From SYLG01 sp965226945 (lineage in GTDB: Bacteria; Planctomycetota; Planctomycetia; Gemmatales; Gemmataceae), in the NCBI GenBank assembly GCA_965226945.1, contig OZ245717.1:2294001-2358000 (forward strand): DNA of 64,000 nt. The letters are read 5' to 3'. The position numbers and the translations under genes were made by a program. Below the pieces are notes generated by a model that ran no database searches, had not been told where the DNA came from, and saw only the letters and a program-made list of their open reading frames with translations. Below are positions 8,101-21,500 of the stretch, one piece after another (within the stretch, counting starts at the first letter, position 1; every line of letters begins with the position of its first letter).

Positions 8101-8844
8101 TCAGGCATTCAGCCCGCCGTCAATCGTGACGCTGGCACCCGTAACAAATCCCGATTCCGGACCCACCAGGTAGGCGACGAGCGCCGCGACTTCGTCTGCC
8201 TTGGCATAGCGCGGCAGCGCCATCGATTTTTTCAATGTTTCGGCAAATTCGCCATGTTCGGGATTCAGGTCGGTATCGATCGGTCCTGGCTGAACATTGT
8301 TGATATTGATGCCCTTCGGTCCCAAATCGCGCGCCAAGCCTCTGACGAGACCGGCGATGGCGGCCTTGCTCATGGCATAGACCGACACGCCGGGAAACGG
8401 CACCCGCTCGCCCAGGCAGCTTCCAATCGTGGCGATGCGGCCGCCTGCCTTCATATGCTTGGCCACCGCCTGAATCGCCACGAACGCCGCGCGGACATTG
8501 ACCGCGAAGGTGCGATCAAACTCTTCCAAACGAAAATCCTCAAGCGGCCCCATCACGGCGATGCCGGCGTTGTTGACGAAGATGTCGATGCCGCCCAGTT
8601 CGCTGACGGTCTTCTCGACCGCGGCGACTACGGCGGCGGCATCGGCGCTATCGGCCTGAATCGCGATCGACTTCACGCCAATCGCTTTCGCGGCCGCGGC
8701 GGTTTCCTGGGCGTGGTTCGCATTGCTCACGTAAGTGAAAGCAACATCGGCGCCCTCACGCGCCAAGCGTTTAACGATCGCCGCGCCAATGCCCCGGCTT
8801 CCCCCGGTCACCAGTGCACGACGATTGCGCAGGGTCTGACTCAT
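8101..8844 (-). CDS. SDR-family oxidoreductase (FabG-like)
   Basis: This is a classical short-chain dehydrogenase/reductase of 247 residues from the ATG at 8844. It has the cofactor motif TGGSRGIG, the NNAG motif, catalytic Ser in TIGSC, and Y-x-x-x-K in VYAMSKAAI. The TGGSRGIG loop followed by FTYVSNA suggests NADP(H). The C-terminal VTGASVTIDGGLNA is typical. It acts in the cytoplasm on an unknown carbonyl or alcohol. It lies directly downstream of the RutE-like gene on the same strand (gap of about 87 bases), so they may be co-transcribed. An upstream in-frame start at 8883 has no better ribosome site. Confidence 0.88.
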   Translation of the reverse strand: MSQTLRNRRALVTGGSRGIGAAIVKRLAREGADVAFTYVSNANHAQETAAAAKAIGVKSIAIQADSADAAAVVAAVEKTVSELGGIDIFVNNAGIAVMGPLEDFRLEEFDRTFAVNVRAAFVAIQAVAKHMKAGGRIATIGSCLGERVPFPGVSVYAMSKAAIAGLVRGLARDLGPKGININNVQPGPIDTDLNPEHGEFAETLKKSMALPRYAKADEVAALVAYLVGPESGFVTGASVTIDGGLNA

Positions 8845-8931
8845 CTTTTTTCTCTCTCTCAAAAACAGTCCAATCAAGTACATCAGTCAACCAATCGTCA
8901 GAACCCCGCGAAGACACCGCGTTGGGACGGG

Positions 8932-9522
8932 TCAGGCAATCTTGCAGGCTTCTTCAAAGCTCAGGCGCGGGCCGCGCGGGTGCAGCTTGGCCGCATCGCC
9001 ATAGCCCAGGTTGCAAATGAAGTTCGATTTGGTCTTCGTGCCCGCGAAGAAAGCGGCGTCGAGTTTGGCGTTGTCGAAGCCCGACATGGGCCCGCAATCG
9101 AGGCCGAGCGAGCGAGCCGCCAGCATGAGATAGGCCCCCTGAAGGGAGGAATTGCGCAGGGCAATGGATTCGAGGATGTTTTCGGGTAGATCCTTAAACC
9201 AGGCCTTGGCGTCGGCATGCGGGTAGAGCTTGGGAAGTTGATCGAAAAAGTGAATATCCATGCCGACGATCGCCGTGGCGGGGGCCTTCATCGTCTTTTC
9301 CACATTGCCCGCGTCGAGGCAAGGTTTGAGCTTTTCCTTGGCTTCTTTCGATTTCACAAACACAACTCGCATGGGGCACATGTTGGCCGAAGTCGGTCCC
9401 ATCTTGGCCAGGTCATAGACCTTGCGAAGAAGCGCATCATCGACCGGCTTATCCAGCCAGGCGGTGTGGGTGCGCGCGTTGCGGAAGATCAGATCCAGAC
9501 TTTCATCGTTTGCCGTGGCCAT
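8932..9522 (-). CDS. RutE-like malonic semialdehyde reductase / nitroreductase family
   Basis: This 196-residue flavoprotein matches RutE/HadB-type nitroreductases across its length: ARTHTAWLDKPV, MGPTSANMCPMRVVFV, AIALRNSSLQGAYLMLAARSLGLDCGPMSGFD and GYGDAAKLHPRGPRLSFEEAC. RutE reduces malonic semialdehyde to 3-hydroxypropionate in pyrimidine degradation, but no other rut gene is present, so the substrate here is uncertain. The ATG at 9522 follows GAGGAG at a good distance and is preferred to 9579. The SDR gene follows on the same strand. Confidence 0.85.
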   Translation of the reverse strand: MATANDESLDLIFRNARTHTAWLDKPVDDALLRKVYDLAKMGPTSANMCPMRVVFVKSKEAKEKLKPCLDAGNVEKTMKAPATAIVGMDIHFFDQLPKLYPHADAKAWFKDLPENILESIALRNSSLQGAYLMLAARSLGLDCGPMSGFDNAKLDAAFFAGTKTKSNFICNLGYGDAAKLHPRGPRLSFEEACKIA

Positions 9523-9547
9523 GTTGAGTCTCCTCGTTTTGAACGAA

Positions 9548-10048
9548 TCAGGCATTCGCCAGTGTATGGGCCACCGCATTGGTTTCGGGCCGAAACCGCC
9601 GCAGCGCCACCACCGTTAAGAAGATGAATAGGAGGAGGGCACCTAGCTGGGAGACGGCAAAAGGCCATTCACTCTGCGTCGGCGCCAGATCATGAAGCAG
9701 CGGCACCTTTTGAAACGACTGGACGATGAGCACAAAGAAATTCAAATACTGAGCAAACAGCGCGCTGAGGATGTAAGTGGGGCGCCAAGGCCCCGCCATT
9801 TTCTTGGAGTACCGCGCCCAGAGGGCCGCCGCCAGCGCGATCATCGAAAGGATGCCGAAGGCGTGCGCCGGCGTGAAATGGTCCGCCGGTAGCAGAAAAC
9901 CGGTAACGCTCGTAAGCACCGTGGCCGCCAGAAACACCGCCGTCCAAGCATCAAGTTTCTTGGAGACGATGAAGCCGTAAATCACCACGAATCCGGCCGC
10001 GATACCGACCAGGCTGATCAAGACATGCAAGGCGATGAACGCACCCAT
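9548..10048 (-). CDS. Conserved membrane protein of unknown function
   Basis: From the ATG at 10048, which follows GGGAGGGGGCTT, the protein has 166 residues and about five hydrophobic helices: FIALHVLISLVGIAAGFVV, WTAVFLAATVLTSVTGFLL, GILSMIALAAALWARY, YILSALFAQYLNFFVLIV and VSQLGALLLFIFLTVVAL. Charged residues cluster between helices. The pattern PADHFTPAHAFG and LAPTQSEWPF recurs in a family of small proteobacterial and planctomycete membrane proteins that I recall as uncharacterised. The longer frame to 10207 runs across the upstream promoter region and is not favoured. It is divergent from the sigma factor gene. Confidence 0.7.
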   Translation of the reverse strand: MGAFIALHVLISLVGIAAGFVVIYGFIVSKKLDAWTAVFLAATVLTSVTGFLLPADHFTPAHAFGILSMIALAAALWARYSKKMAGPWRPTYILSALFAQYLNFFVLIVQSFQKVPLLHDLAPTQSEWPFAVSQLGALLLFIFLTVVALRRFRPETNAVAHTLANA

Positions 10049-10248
10049 AAGCCCCCTCCCTTTCGCGAATATTGCCGATAAAATTACAAAATTCCCGCTC
10101 CCTGCTTCAGTCTTCGCAAACACTAGGCGGGGCGAGTGGACACCTATCGTGACGAGTGGAAACTCTGGCGATCGCCGTGGCCGATTTGGGTCATTTCCGT
10201 CCGACATTTTGGGAACGCAGTCAGTACAAGCGCCAGGAACACGAAGCG

Positions 10249-10887
10249 ATGGACGACTTGCGCACGACCGCGGCGGTTCAGGAATACCTTTCCGAATTGG
10301 CCGGCGTGCGAGGCGACTCGCCTCCCGATCCGATCATCCGCGCCCTGCTCGCACGCGCCGTCGAGCGCTTGCACCTCTTGTGCGCGAATTTGCTGCGCCG
10401 CAGCTATCCCCGCCTATCCAGGCCCCCGCTCAATTTGCAAACCGACGAAGTGCTTGGCGCCGTCGTCGAGCGGTTGCTCAAGGCAATGCGCCAAACCCGA
10501 CCCGAAACGGTGCGCCAATTCTTCGGCCTGGCCAATCAGCACATCCGCTGGGAGCTCAATGACCTGGCCCGCCGCCTAGATGAACAGAAGCCGCCCGGTT
10601 CCCTGGCGGATGGGATGCTCCCGCCCGCGCACCAAAGCAGCGGTTCGGGCCTGAGCCCCAACGCCTCGCGCATGCTGGAAGCGATCGAGGGTCTGCCGGA
10701 ACCGGAGCGCGAAGTGTTCAGCCTTGTGCGGATTCAGGGAATGAGCCAGACCGAAACGGCGGAACTCATTGGCGTCTCGGCCAAAACGATTCAGCGGCGA
10801 TTGAATCGCGGACTGATGCTCCTTGCCGACATGCTCGCCGACCTGGATCCCGAGGCGCATCACACCGGCAACGACAGCGCCGGTTAG
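10249..10887 (+). CDS. ECF-type RNA polymerase sigma factor
   Basis: This 212-residue protein has a sigma-2-like N-terminal part (VERLHLLCANLLRRSYPRL, DEVLGAVVERLLKAM) and a clear sigma-4 helix-turn-helix at the end (LPEPEREVFSLVRIQGMSQTETAELIGVSAKTIQRRLNRGL). It should direct RNA polymerase to a specific regulon. Start M32 of the longer frame (10249) is chosen because AGGA lies upstream and the core fold begins there. The next gene, 10 bases downstream, is a membrane Ser/Thr kinase. This sigma-kinase pairing is frequent in Planctomycetes and suggests phosphorylation-linked control in place of an anti-sigma factor, which is inference. Confidence 0.85.
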   Translation: MDDLRTTAAVQEYLSELAGVRGDSPPDPIIRALLARAVERLHLLCANLLRRSYPRLSRPPLNLQTDEVLGAVVERLLKAMRQTRPETVRQFFGLANQHIRWELNDLARRLDEQKPPGSLADGMLPPAHQSSGSGLSPNASRMLEAIEGLPEPEREVFSLVRIQGMSQTETAELIGVSAKTIQRRLNRGLMLLADMLADLDPEAHHTGNDSAG

Positions 10888-10897
10888 GGAGTCCATC

Positions 10898-14716
<3,819 letters not shown>

Positions 14717-14856
14717 CCTTGGATGTGGCAGCAAAGTGAGCCTCGTCCGGCACCGCCACGAGCAAGTTCCAAGGGTCGGGGGGGCAATCGCGTCGATCGA
14801 CTCCCTAACTTAAAAAGGAGGTCGATGGACAGAGACGCGAGGCTGATCCTGCCGCC

Positions 14857-16413
14857 ATGAGCGATGTTTCCGCGAAAATTCAGCGAGCGGCCACGAGCCA
14901 GGAATATCGGGCGCTTTTGGAAGTGGCCGAAGCGATCGCCGCCCATCGCGAGATGAAATCGCTCATCGCCGAGTTGGCCAAACGGCTGCGCGAGGTCGTC
15001 GCCTTCGATGGCCTGATCCTGGTTCGTTATGATTCCGAAAATAACCTGATGCGCCGCCAGGTGCTTCATCGCGGCGATCCGCTTCCCGCGCCGGCGCCCG
15101 AATCGTTCACCGTCGAGGAAGATCCCGGGGGGCTGGTTTTGCATACGCAAATCCCCTTGGTCCTCTCTCCTCTTTCCGATGCAACCCCCTGGCCGCGCTA
15201 CCTCGAACAGGTGGGGGCGCTCGGTATCAATGCCGTTTGCATCCTGCCCTTAACCACCGCGCGCGAACGCCTCGGAACGCTGGTCTTCGCCAGCAAGGAC
15301 GCCCACGCCTATGGCGCTACCGATCTCGATTTTTTGCAGCTCATCGCCAAACAGGTGGCGCTCGCCTTCGAAAACGCCCTGGCGTTCGACCGAATCGCCA
15401 AGCTCAAGGAGAAGCTCGAGAAGGAGAAAATCTACCTGCAAGAAGAGCTGCGCGCCCACGCCAACTTTGAGGAGATCGTAGGGGAAAGCCCGTCCTTGAT
15501 GCGCGTGCTCAAGGAGGTCGAAACGGTCGCGCCGACCGGTTCGACCGTGCTCATCATGGGGGAAACGGGGACAGGCAAGGAATTAATCGCCCGGGCCTTG
15601 CATCAGCTTGGCCCGGCGCGCGAGCGCACCTTCATCAGGGTCAATTGCGCGGCGATTCCCTCGGGACTTTTGGAAAGCGAACTCTTTGGCCACGAGAAAG
15701 GGGCCTTCACCGGCGCGATCATGCAAAAGATCGGCCGCTTCGAACTTGCCCATCAGGGGACCTTGTTTCTCGATGAAGTCGGGGACATTCCCGCCGAACT
15801 GCAACCGAAACTCTTGCGGGTTTTGCAAGAGCAGGAATTTGAACGGCTGGGAGGAAACAAAACAATCAAGGTGCAGGTGCGCCTGGTCGCCGCGACGAAT
15901 CGTGACTTGGCGAGGATGGTTGCCGGAGGGACTTTCCGCAGTGATCTTTATTACCGGTTGCATGTCTTTCCGATTCAGTTGCCCCCCTTGCGAGATCGTG
16001 CCGGCGATATCCCGCGTCTCGTTCGGCATTTCACCCAAAAGTTTGCACGGCGGATGGGCCGGCAGATTGAGACCATCCCCGAAGAGGTGCTCGAGACGCT
16101 CGTCCGCTACGATTGGCCAGGCAACGTCCGCGAGCTGGAGAACGTGATCGAGCGGGCAGTGATATTGTCGCCGGGAACGCAGCTTCGGGTTCCCGCATCG
16201 GACCTGAAGCCGGCGCGCCCAGCCGAAAACCAGCAGCCCGAGGCTCAACGACCGCAGGGCACGCTCGAGGAAGCGGAGCGCCAGCATATTCTGCAGGCAC
16301 TCGATTCCACGAAATGGGTGCTGGGCGGAGCGGCCGGCGCCGCTGCGAAACTGGGTATGAAACGCACTTCGCTGCAATCGAAGATGAAAAAACTGGGGAT
16401 TTTCCGGCCCTGA
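14857..16413 (+). CDS. Sigma-54-dependent transcriptional activator, GAF-AAA+-Fis
   Basis: This 518-residue protein has a GAF-like sensor domain (about 15-175), a short coiled linker (about 178-200), and a sigma-54 AAA+ domain with Walker A GETGTGKE (235-242), the sigma-54 contact loop GAFTGA (282-287), Walker B TLFLDEVGD and an arginine-finger region. A Fis-type helix-turn-helix closes it (AAAKLGMKRTSLQSKMKKLGI). The layout is that of FhlA/NorR-like regulators. A -24/-12 promoter lies 173 bases after its stop, in front of the STAS-RND genes, so it probably activates that operon in response to a ligand sensed by GAF. The ligand is unknown. Confidence 0.92.
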   Translation: MSDVSAKIQRAATSQEYRALLEVAEAIAAHREMKSLIAELAKRLREVVAFDGLILVRYDSENNLMRRQVLHRGDPLPAPAPESFTVEEDPGGLVLHTQIPLVLSPLSDATPWPRYLEQVGALGINAVCILPLTTARERLGTLVFASKDAHAYGATDLDFLQLIAKQVALAFENALAFDRIAKLKEKLEKEKIYLQEELRAHANFEEIVGESPSLMRVLKEVETVAPTGSTVLIMGETGTGKELIARALHQLGPARERTFIRVNCAAIPSGLLESELFGHEKGAFTGAIMQKIGRFELAHQGTLFLDEVGDIPAELQPKLLRVLQEQEFERLGGNKTIKVQVRLVAATNRDLARMVAGGTFRSDLYYRLHVFPIQLPPLRDRAGDIPRLVRHFTQKFARRMGRQIETIPEEVLETLVRYDWPGNVRELENVIERAVILSPGTQLRVPASDLKPARPAENQQPEAQRPQGTLEEAERQHILQALDSTKWVLGGAAGAAAKLGMKRTSLQSKMKKLGIFRP

Positions 16414-16415
16414 TT

Positions 16416-16591
16416 GTGCCGAAGCTGCCGGCGCTTTCTGTGCCGGCCGGGCGGCACCTGCCGCCCTAGCGGCAGGCAAAGGTTCGGCACCAGGTGGGTC
16501 CCTTTTGAATGCCGATCGCGTAGACTTCGACATAAGCCATTATTACATAAAGTCTTGCATTCAAAACTAATCCCCCACCTTCTTTCGGCAC
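16416..16591 (+). promoter_or_regulatory. Candidate activator-binding half-sites upstream of the STAS-RND operon
   Basis: GTGCCGAA at 16416-16423 is the exact reverse complement of TTCGGCAC at 16483-16490, and TTCGGCAC appears again at 16584-16591 overlapping the -24 box. The region between also holds CCTGCCGC/GCGGCAGG facing repeats. The first two copies sit at a suitable distance for a sigma-54 activator. The role is inferred from position and symmetry only. Confidence 0.35.
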
Positions 16592-16600
16592 GGTACATGC
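16586..16600 (+). promoter_or_regulatory. Predicted sigma-54 (-24/-12) promoter
   Basis: CGGCAC, five bases, then ATGC matches the -24 GG and -12 GC elements with the correct spacing. The consensus T of TGGCAC is replaced by C. It lies 26 bases before the STAS gene start and 173 bases after the sigma-54 activator gene. AAGGAG at 16614-16619 then gives the ribosome site. Confidence 0.65.
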
Positions 16601-16625
16601 TTTCTCAAGTGACAAGGAGTCAGGC

Positions 16626-16907
16626 ATGTTCCGCATCACCAATCAGGCTGAAAACGATCGGGTCGCTTTGCGGCTCGAAGGGAAGCTGTGCGGTCCCTGG
16701 GTCGCGGTCTTGCGCGAATGCTGGAACGAGAAAAAGCAAACCGGTGCGGAAGTGACTGTCGACCTGAGCGGAGTGAGCTTTGTCGACTCCGCCGGCCGCG
16801 CCCTGCTACGCGAAATGTCCACAAGCAACGCCCAGTTCATTGCCAGAGATTGCCAGATGAAGGCGATCCTGGCTGAAATCACCATGAGCAACACTAGGGC
16901 GCACTAG
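16626..16907 (+). CDS. STAS-domain protein (anti-sigma-antagonist-like)
   Basis: This 93-residue protein consists of one STAS domain: FRITNQAENDRVALRLEGKLCGPW is the first strand pair, and VTVDLSGVSFVDSAGRALLREM is the hallmark strand-loop-helix. In anti-sigma antagonists a conserved Ser near this loop is phosphorylated; here Ser in FVDSAG is the candidate. It may sense or relay a signal rather than bind an anti-sigma factor, since none is nearby. It is the first gene after the -24/-12 promoter and AAGGAG, and it leads into the RND efflux genes. Confidence 0.8.
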   Translation: MFRITNQAENDRVALRLEGKLCGPWVAVLRECWNEKKQTGAEVTVDLSGVSFVDSAGRALLREMSTSNAQFIARDCQMKAILAEITMSNTRAH

Positions 16908-16947
16908 TTTTTCCTGACCGAACTCTGCTCTTTGAAAGGAGACCGTC

Positions 16948-17154
16948 GTGAACGAGAAGTTGCAAAGCGAATCGCCCGAACCCAATGGCAAAGCTTCCGA
17001 AAAATGGGAGAACATTGCGGCCGAATTGACCGACGCCGTCCTGCCGGTCGCCTTGAACGATGCCGCGGGAACCGACTCGCTAGAAAAGGAACTGAACTTG
17101 TGGCACGAGATGACGGTCGCCGTGGCCCAGTGGGATCAGCGCACCCAATCTTAG
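16948..17154 (+). CDS. Small hypothetical protein
   Basis: This 68-residue acidic protein starts with GTG at 16948, six bases after AGGAG, which supports real translation. It has no signal peptide or membrane helix. The middle (WENIAAELTDAVLPVAL) and the end (EKELNLWHEMTVAVAQWDQ) look helical and amphipathic. I do not recognise a family. It sits 40 bases after the STAS gene and 81 bases before the efflux adaptor, so it is probably part of the same transcript and could be a partner of the STAS protein. Confidence 0.6.
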   Translation: MNEKLQSESPEPNGKASEKWENIAAELTDAVLPVALNDAAGTDSLEKELNLWHEMTVAVAQWDQRTQS

Positions 17155-17235
17155 CCCGACCCACGGTCCCCTCAACTAGCGGAAACAAGCGAAAGCCCCC
17201 GGCAGATTTGGCAATCCATTGCGAAAGAGTCCACG

Positions 17236-18408
17236 ATGAATGCCCCTACTCTGCATATCACCCGCTCAAGCATTGCCGGGGGAATATGCCTCGGCATGAT
17301 GGCTTTCGTGGCCGGCTGTTCGCAAATGGCGCCCGAAGCGAAGGAAGCGCCACCGATGCCGGTCAAGGTCGGTCATCCCATCCAGAAGCAAGTCACCGAG
17401 TACGCCGACTTGACCGGCCGCACCGCGGCAGTCGAATCGGTGGAAATTCGCGCCCGCGTCTGGGGCTACATCGACAAGGTCAACTTCAAGGAAGGGATGC
17501 TCGTCAAAAAAGGCGACGTCCTTTTTGAGATCGATCCGCGCAGTTACAAGGCCGCCTTGAACCTGGCCGAAGGCCACCTGGGGTCGGCCGAAGCGAAGGT
17601 CGCCCGCCTCGACCTCGACTTCAAACGAGCCGCCGCGCTCGTCAACTCCAAGGGAATCAGCCGCGAGGACTACGACAAAACTCTGGGCGATCGCGCCGAG
17701 GCCATCGCCGCCAAGGCGGCCCTGGTCGGCGCCGTCGAACAGGCCAAACTCGACCTCTACTTCACCAAAGTGATCGCCCCCGTCAGCGGCCGCGTCGGTC
17801 GCGCCCTGGTCACCGAAGGCAATCTCGTCCAGTCGGGCCAGACGGGCGGCACCGTCCTCACCACGCTCGTGTCGGTCGACCCCATCTATGCCTATTTCGA
17901 TGTCGACGAACGCTCGGTACTGCGCGTGCGCCAGCTCATTCGCGAAGGGAAATTCAAATCGGCCCGCGAGGAGACCTGGCCGGTTTTCCTCGGCCTGGCC
18001 AATGAAAACAATTATCCGCACGAGGGGAAGATCGACTTTGTCGACAATCAGATCAACCCCAAGGTCGGCACGTTGCGCCTGCGGGGTGTCTTTCCCAACA
18101 AGGACGAATGGCTGTCGCCAGGCTACTTCGTGCGCGTACGCATGCCGATCGGCCGCCCGCACGAAGCGGTGCTCATCAGCGACCGGGTGATCGACACCGA
18201 TCAAGGACAAAAGATCGTTTATGTCGCCGATGCGGATTACAAGGTCGCCATCCGCCATATCCGCCTGGGGCCGCTGCACGACGGAATGCGCGCCGTCGAC
18301 GAGGGTTTGAGCCCCACCGACAAGGTGATCCTGACGGGGCTGCAACACCTCAGACCGGGCATGACGGTCGAACCCACGCTCGAACCGATGCCGAAACCGC
18401 GCCCCTAA
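17236..18408 (+). CDS. RND efflux periplasmic adaptor (AcrA/MexE type) lipoprotein
   Basis: The 390-residue protein begins with a signal sequence and lipobox (MMAFVAGC), so it is likely lipid-anchored. It then shows the membrane fusion protein pattern: MPVKVGHPIQKQVTEYADLTGRTAAVESVEIRARVWGYI, a lipoyl half (FKEGMLVKKGDVLFEIDPR), a helical hairpin, the second lipoyl half (IAPVSGRVGRALVTEGNLV), and the beta-barrel segment (VDPIYAYFDVDERSVL). It links the inner membrane pump to an outer membrane channel. The pump gene follows after 161 bases. No TolC-type outer membrane gene is in the window. Confidence 0.92.
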   Translation: MNAPTLHITRSSIAGGICLGMMAFVAGCSQMAPEAKEAPPMPVKVGHPIQKQVTEYADLTGRTAAVESVEIRARVWGYIDKVNFKEGMLVKKGDVLFEIDPRSYKAALNLAEGHLGSAEAKVARLDLDFKRAAALVNSKGISREDYDKTLGDRAEAIAAKAALVGAVEQAKLDLYFTKVIAPVSGRVGRALVTEGNLVQSGQTGGTVLTTLVSVDPIYAYFDVDERSVLRVRQLIREGKFKSAREETWPVFLGLANENNYPHEGKIDFVDNQINPKVGTLRLRGVFPNKDEWLSPGYFVRVRMPIGRPHEAVLISDRVIDTDQGQKIVYVADADYKVAIRHIRLGPLHDGMRAVDEGLSPTDKVILTGLQHLRPGMTVEPTLEPMPKPRP

Positions 18409-18569
18409 ACCTTGCCGGCATCAGAACCATGGCCATCGCATGATCCGCCAATCGAGTTCTCTGCCATCGATTACTGAATCTCCCTTCACTTGAGCGAATC
18501 ATTTCCCATCGTACCCCAGCGACTGCAAACCGGGGCACGAATCGAAGAGGCTGTAGGTAGGTAAACCCC

Positions 18570-21500
18570 ATGTTGGCTCGCATCTTCATCGACCGGCCCG
18601 TGCTCGCCTGGGTCATCTCCATCATCATTGTTTTGATGGGCATCCTCGCCTCGGTGCTGCTGCCCGTGGCGCAGTACCCCGATGTCACCCCGCCGGTCGT
18701 GCGCGTCACCGCCTACTTCCCCGGCGCCAATGCCCAGGTGGTGGCCGACACCGTGGCCGCGCCGCTCGAACAGCAGATCAACGGCGTTGAGAACATGCTC
18801 TACATGTCGTCGCAAAGCAGCAACGACGGCTCCTACACGCTCGACGTCACCTTTCAAATCGGCGTCGACCTCAACATGGCCCAGGTGCTCGTGCAAAACC
18901 GGGTCGCGATCGCCCAACCCACCCTGCCCGAAGTGGTCAAGGCGATCGGCGTCACCGTGAAGAAGCGCTCGCCCGAAATCCTCTTGGTGGTCAACCTCAT
19001 CTCCGATGACGACAAGGCAACGGGCAAGCCCTATTTCGATCGGCTCTATTTGAGCAACTACGCGACGATCCAGCTCATCGACCGATTGGCCCGCCTTGAA
19101 GGAGTCGGCGATGTCTTCACCTTCGGCGGCCAGGATTACAGTTTGCGCGTCTGGCTCGACCCCGACAAGCTCGCCTCGCGCAACATGAGCGCCGGCGACG
19201 TCGCGCGGGTTTTGCGCGAACAAAACGTACAGGTGGCCGCCGGCCAGATCGGCCAACCCCCTGTGCCCTCAGGCCAGGATTTTCAGTACCCGTTGAGCAC
19301 GCAGGGCCGGCTCGTCGAGGCGGAAGAGTTCGCCAACATGATCCTCAAAACCGGCGCCGACGGCGAAGTGACCTACCTGCGCGACATTGGCTGGACCGAA
19401 CTGGGAGCCAAAAGCCAGGATCAAAACCTCACCCTTGATAGCAAACCCTCGGTTGGTCTGGCGATCTTTCAGCTTCCCGGCTCCAACGCGCTTGATACCG
19501 CCGACCTGGTGAAGGCCAAGATGCAGGAACTGGCCAAGCGCTTCCCCATCGGCCTGCGCTACACGATCGCCTACGACACCACCCCCTACATTCGCGAATC
19601 GGTCAACGAGGTGTTCAACACCTTGCGCGATGCGATCATTCTCGTCGCCATCGTTGTTTTGCTTTTTTTGCAAGACTGGAGATCCCTGCTCTTGCCGGTG
19701 ATCGACGTCGCCGTGTCGCTCGTCGGCACTTTCGCCATCATGAAATTGCTTGGTTTCAGCCTGAATAATCTGACCTTGTTTGGTCTCGTGTTGGCGATTG
19801 GCATCGTCGTCGACGACGCGATCGTGGTGCTCGAGAATATCGAGCGCTGGCTGGACAAGGGGCTGCCGGTGCGCGAGGCGACGATCGAGGCGATGGGGGA
19901 AATCACCGGGCCGATCCTGGCGATCACCCTGGTGCTCAGTTCGGTCTTTCTTCCCAGTGCATTCCTCGTGGGCATCACCGGGCAGTTTTTCCGCCAGTTC
20001 GCGCTGACGATCTCGGCCTCGATGGTGCTATCCGCCATCAACGCCATGACGATGACGCCCGCGCGCGCGGCCTCGATCTTCGCCGGCCGTGCCAAGGCGG
20101 GCCTTTCCAATCATGGCAAGGAGGCGTTGCCCTGGTGGTTTTTTGGTTTGATCGGCGGTTGGTTGACCGTTTGGCTCTGGCCCATGATCAGCGGTGTGCC
20201 GGCGGTGCATGAGGATTCGACCGGCCCCGGTGATTTGCGCAATTCCCTTCTCGCCTCGGCAATCCTGGTCCTGCACTTCTTGCCCGGCGCGCTTGCCGGC
20301 GGCTTGCTTGGCTGGCTGATCATCCGGCCGGTGAATCACGTTCTGGGTGCCTTCTTTCGGGGTTTCAACTGGATCTTCGACCAGGCCACCCACTTTTACG
20401 GCCACACCGTCGCCTGGTCGCTGCGACTTTCGGTCATTGTGCTGCTCGTGTACCTGGGCATCATCGGCCTGACCGGCTATGGCTTTTCGCGCATTCCTTC
20501 GGGCTTCATTCCCAGCCTGGACAAGGGGCGCTTGATCGTCAATGTGCAACTGCCCGACTCGGCGTCGCTGGAACGGACGATGGATGTCGCCAAGAAAATC
20601 GACGCCATCTGTCTGGAAACTCCGGGAGTGGCCCACACGCTGGCCTGGCCGGGCCGTTCGTTCGTGCTCAACACCACGGGTTCCAACCTGGCGACGATGT
20701 TCGTGACCCTGGAACCGTTCCACGAGCGCCATGACCCGGCCAAGTACGCCGATGTGATCGCGGGAATTTTGCGCAAGCGCTTCGCTCAGGAAATTCCCGA
20801 GGGAAGGCTCAATGTCTTCGGCGCTCCCGCCGTCGATGGCCTGGGTAGCGCCGGCGGCTTTCGCCTCATGATTCAGGCGATCGGCGATGTCAATTACAGC
20901 TCCCTGCAAGCCGAGGCCGACAAGATCGCCGGCAAGGCGAATCAATTGCCCGGCATCCTCGGAGCGTTCGACGGTTTCCGCGCCGAGACGCCTCAGCTTT
21001 ACGCCGATGTCGATCGCACCAAGGCCAAGACGATGAATGTGCCCCTGAGCGATGTCTTCGAGGCCTTGCAAATCTACCTGGGCGGTTATTACGTCAACGA
21101 CTTCAACCGCTTTGGCCGCACCTGGCAGGTGAACATCCAGGCCGACCCCGCGTTTCGCGTCAACGCCGAGATGGTGAAGAACATGCGCGTGCGCAATGCC
21201 GATGGCGACATGGTGCCGCTCGGCTCGGTGGTCAACATTCAAGACGCGGTCGGCCCCCTTTCGGTCACGCGTTACAACATGTTCCCCGCCGCGACGATCA
21301 CCGGGGTGACGAAGCCGGGCGCCAGCTCCGGCGCGGTGCTTGCCAACATGGAGGCGCTGACCAACCAGAGTTTGCCGCGCAATATGACCTTCGAATGGAC
21401 CGAGTTGAGCCTGTTGCAAAATCAGGCGGGCCAGATCCAGGCGTTTCGCGACCTCAGGCAAAATCCGTTCAGCGCCTTCGTGCTCGGTGTGATTTTGGTT

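Noticed and set aside
8932..9522. Part of a pyrimidine-degradation (rut) operon
   Set aside because: Only the RutE-like gene is present; no rutA-D, rutF or rutG is seen.
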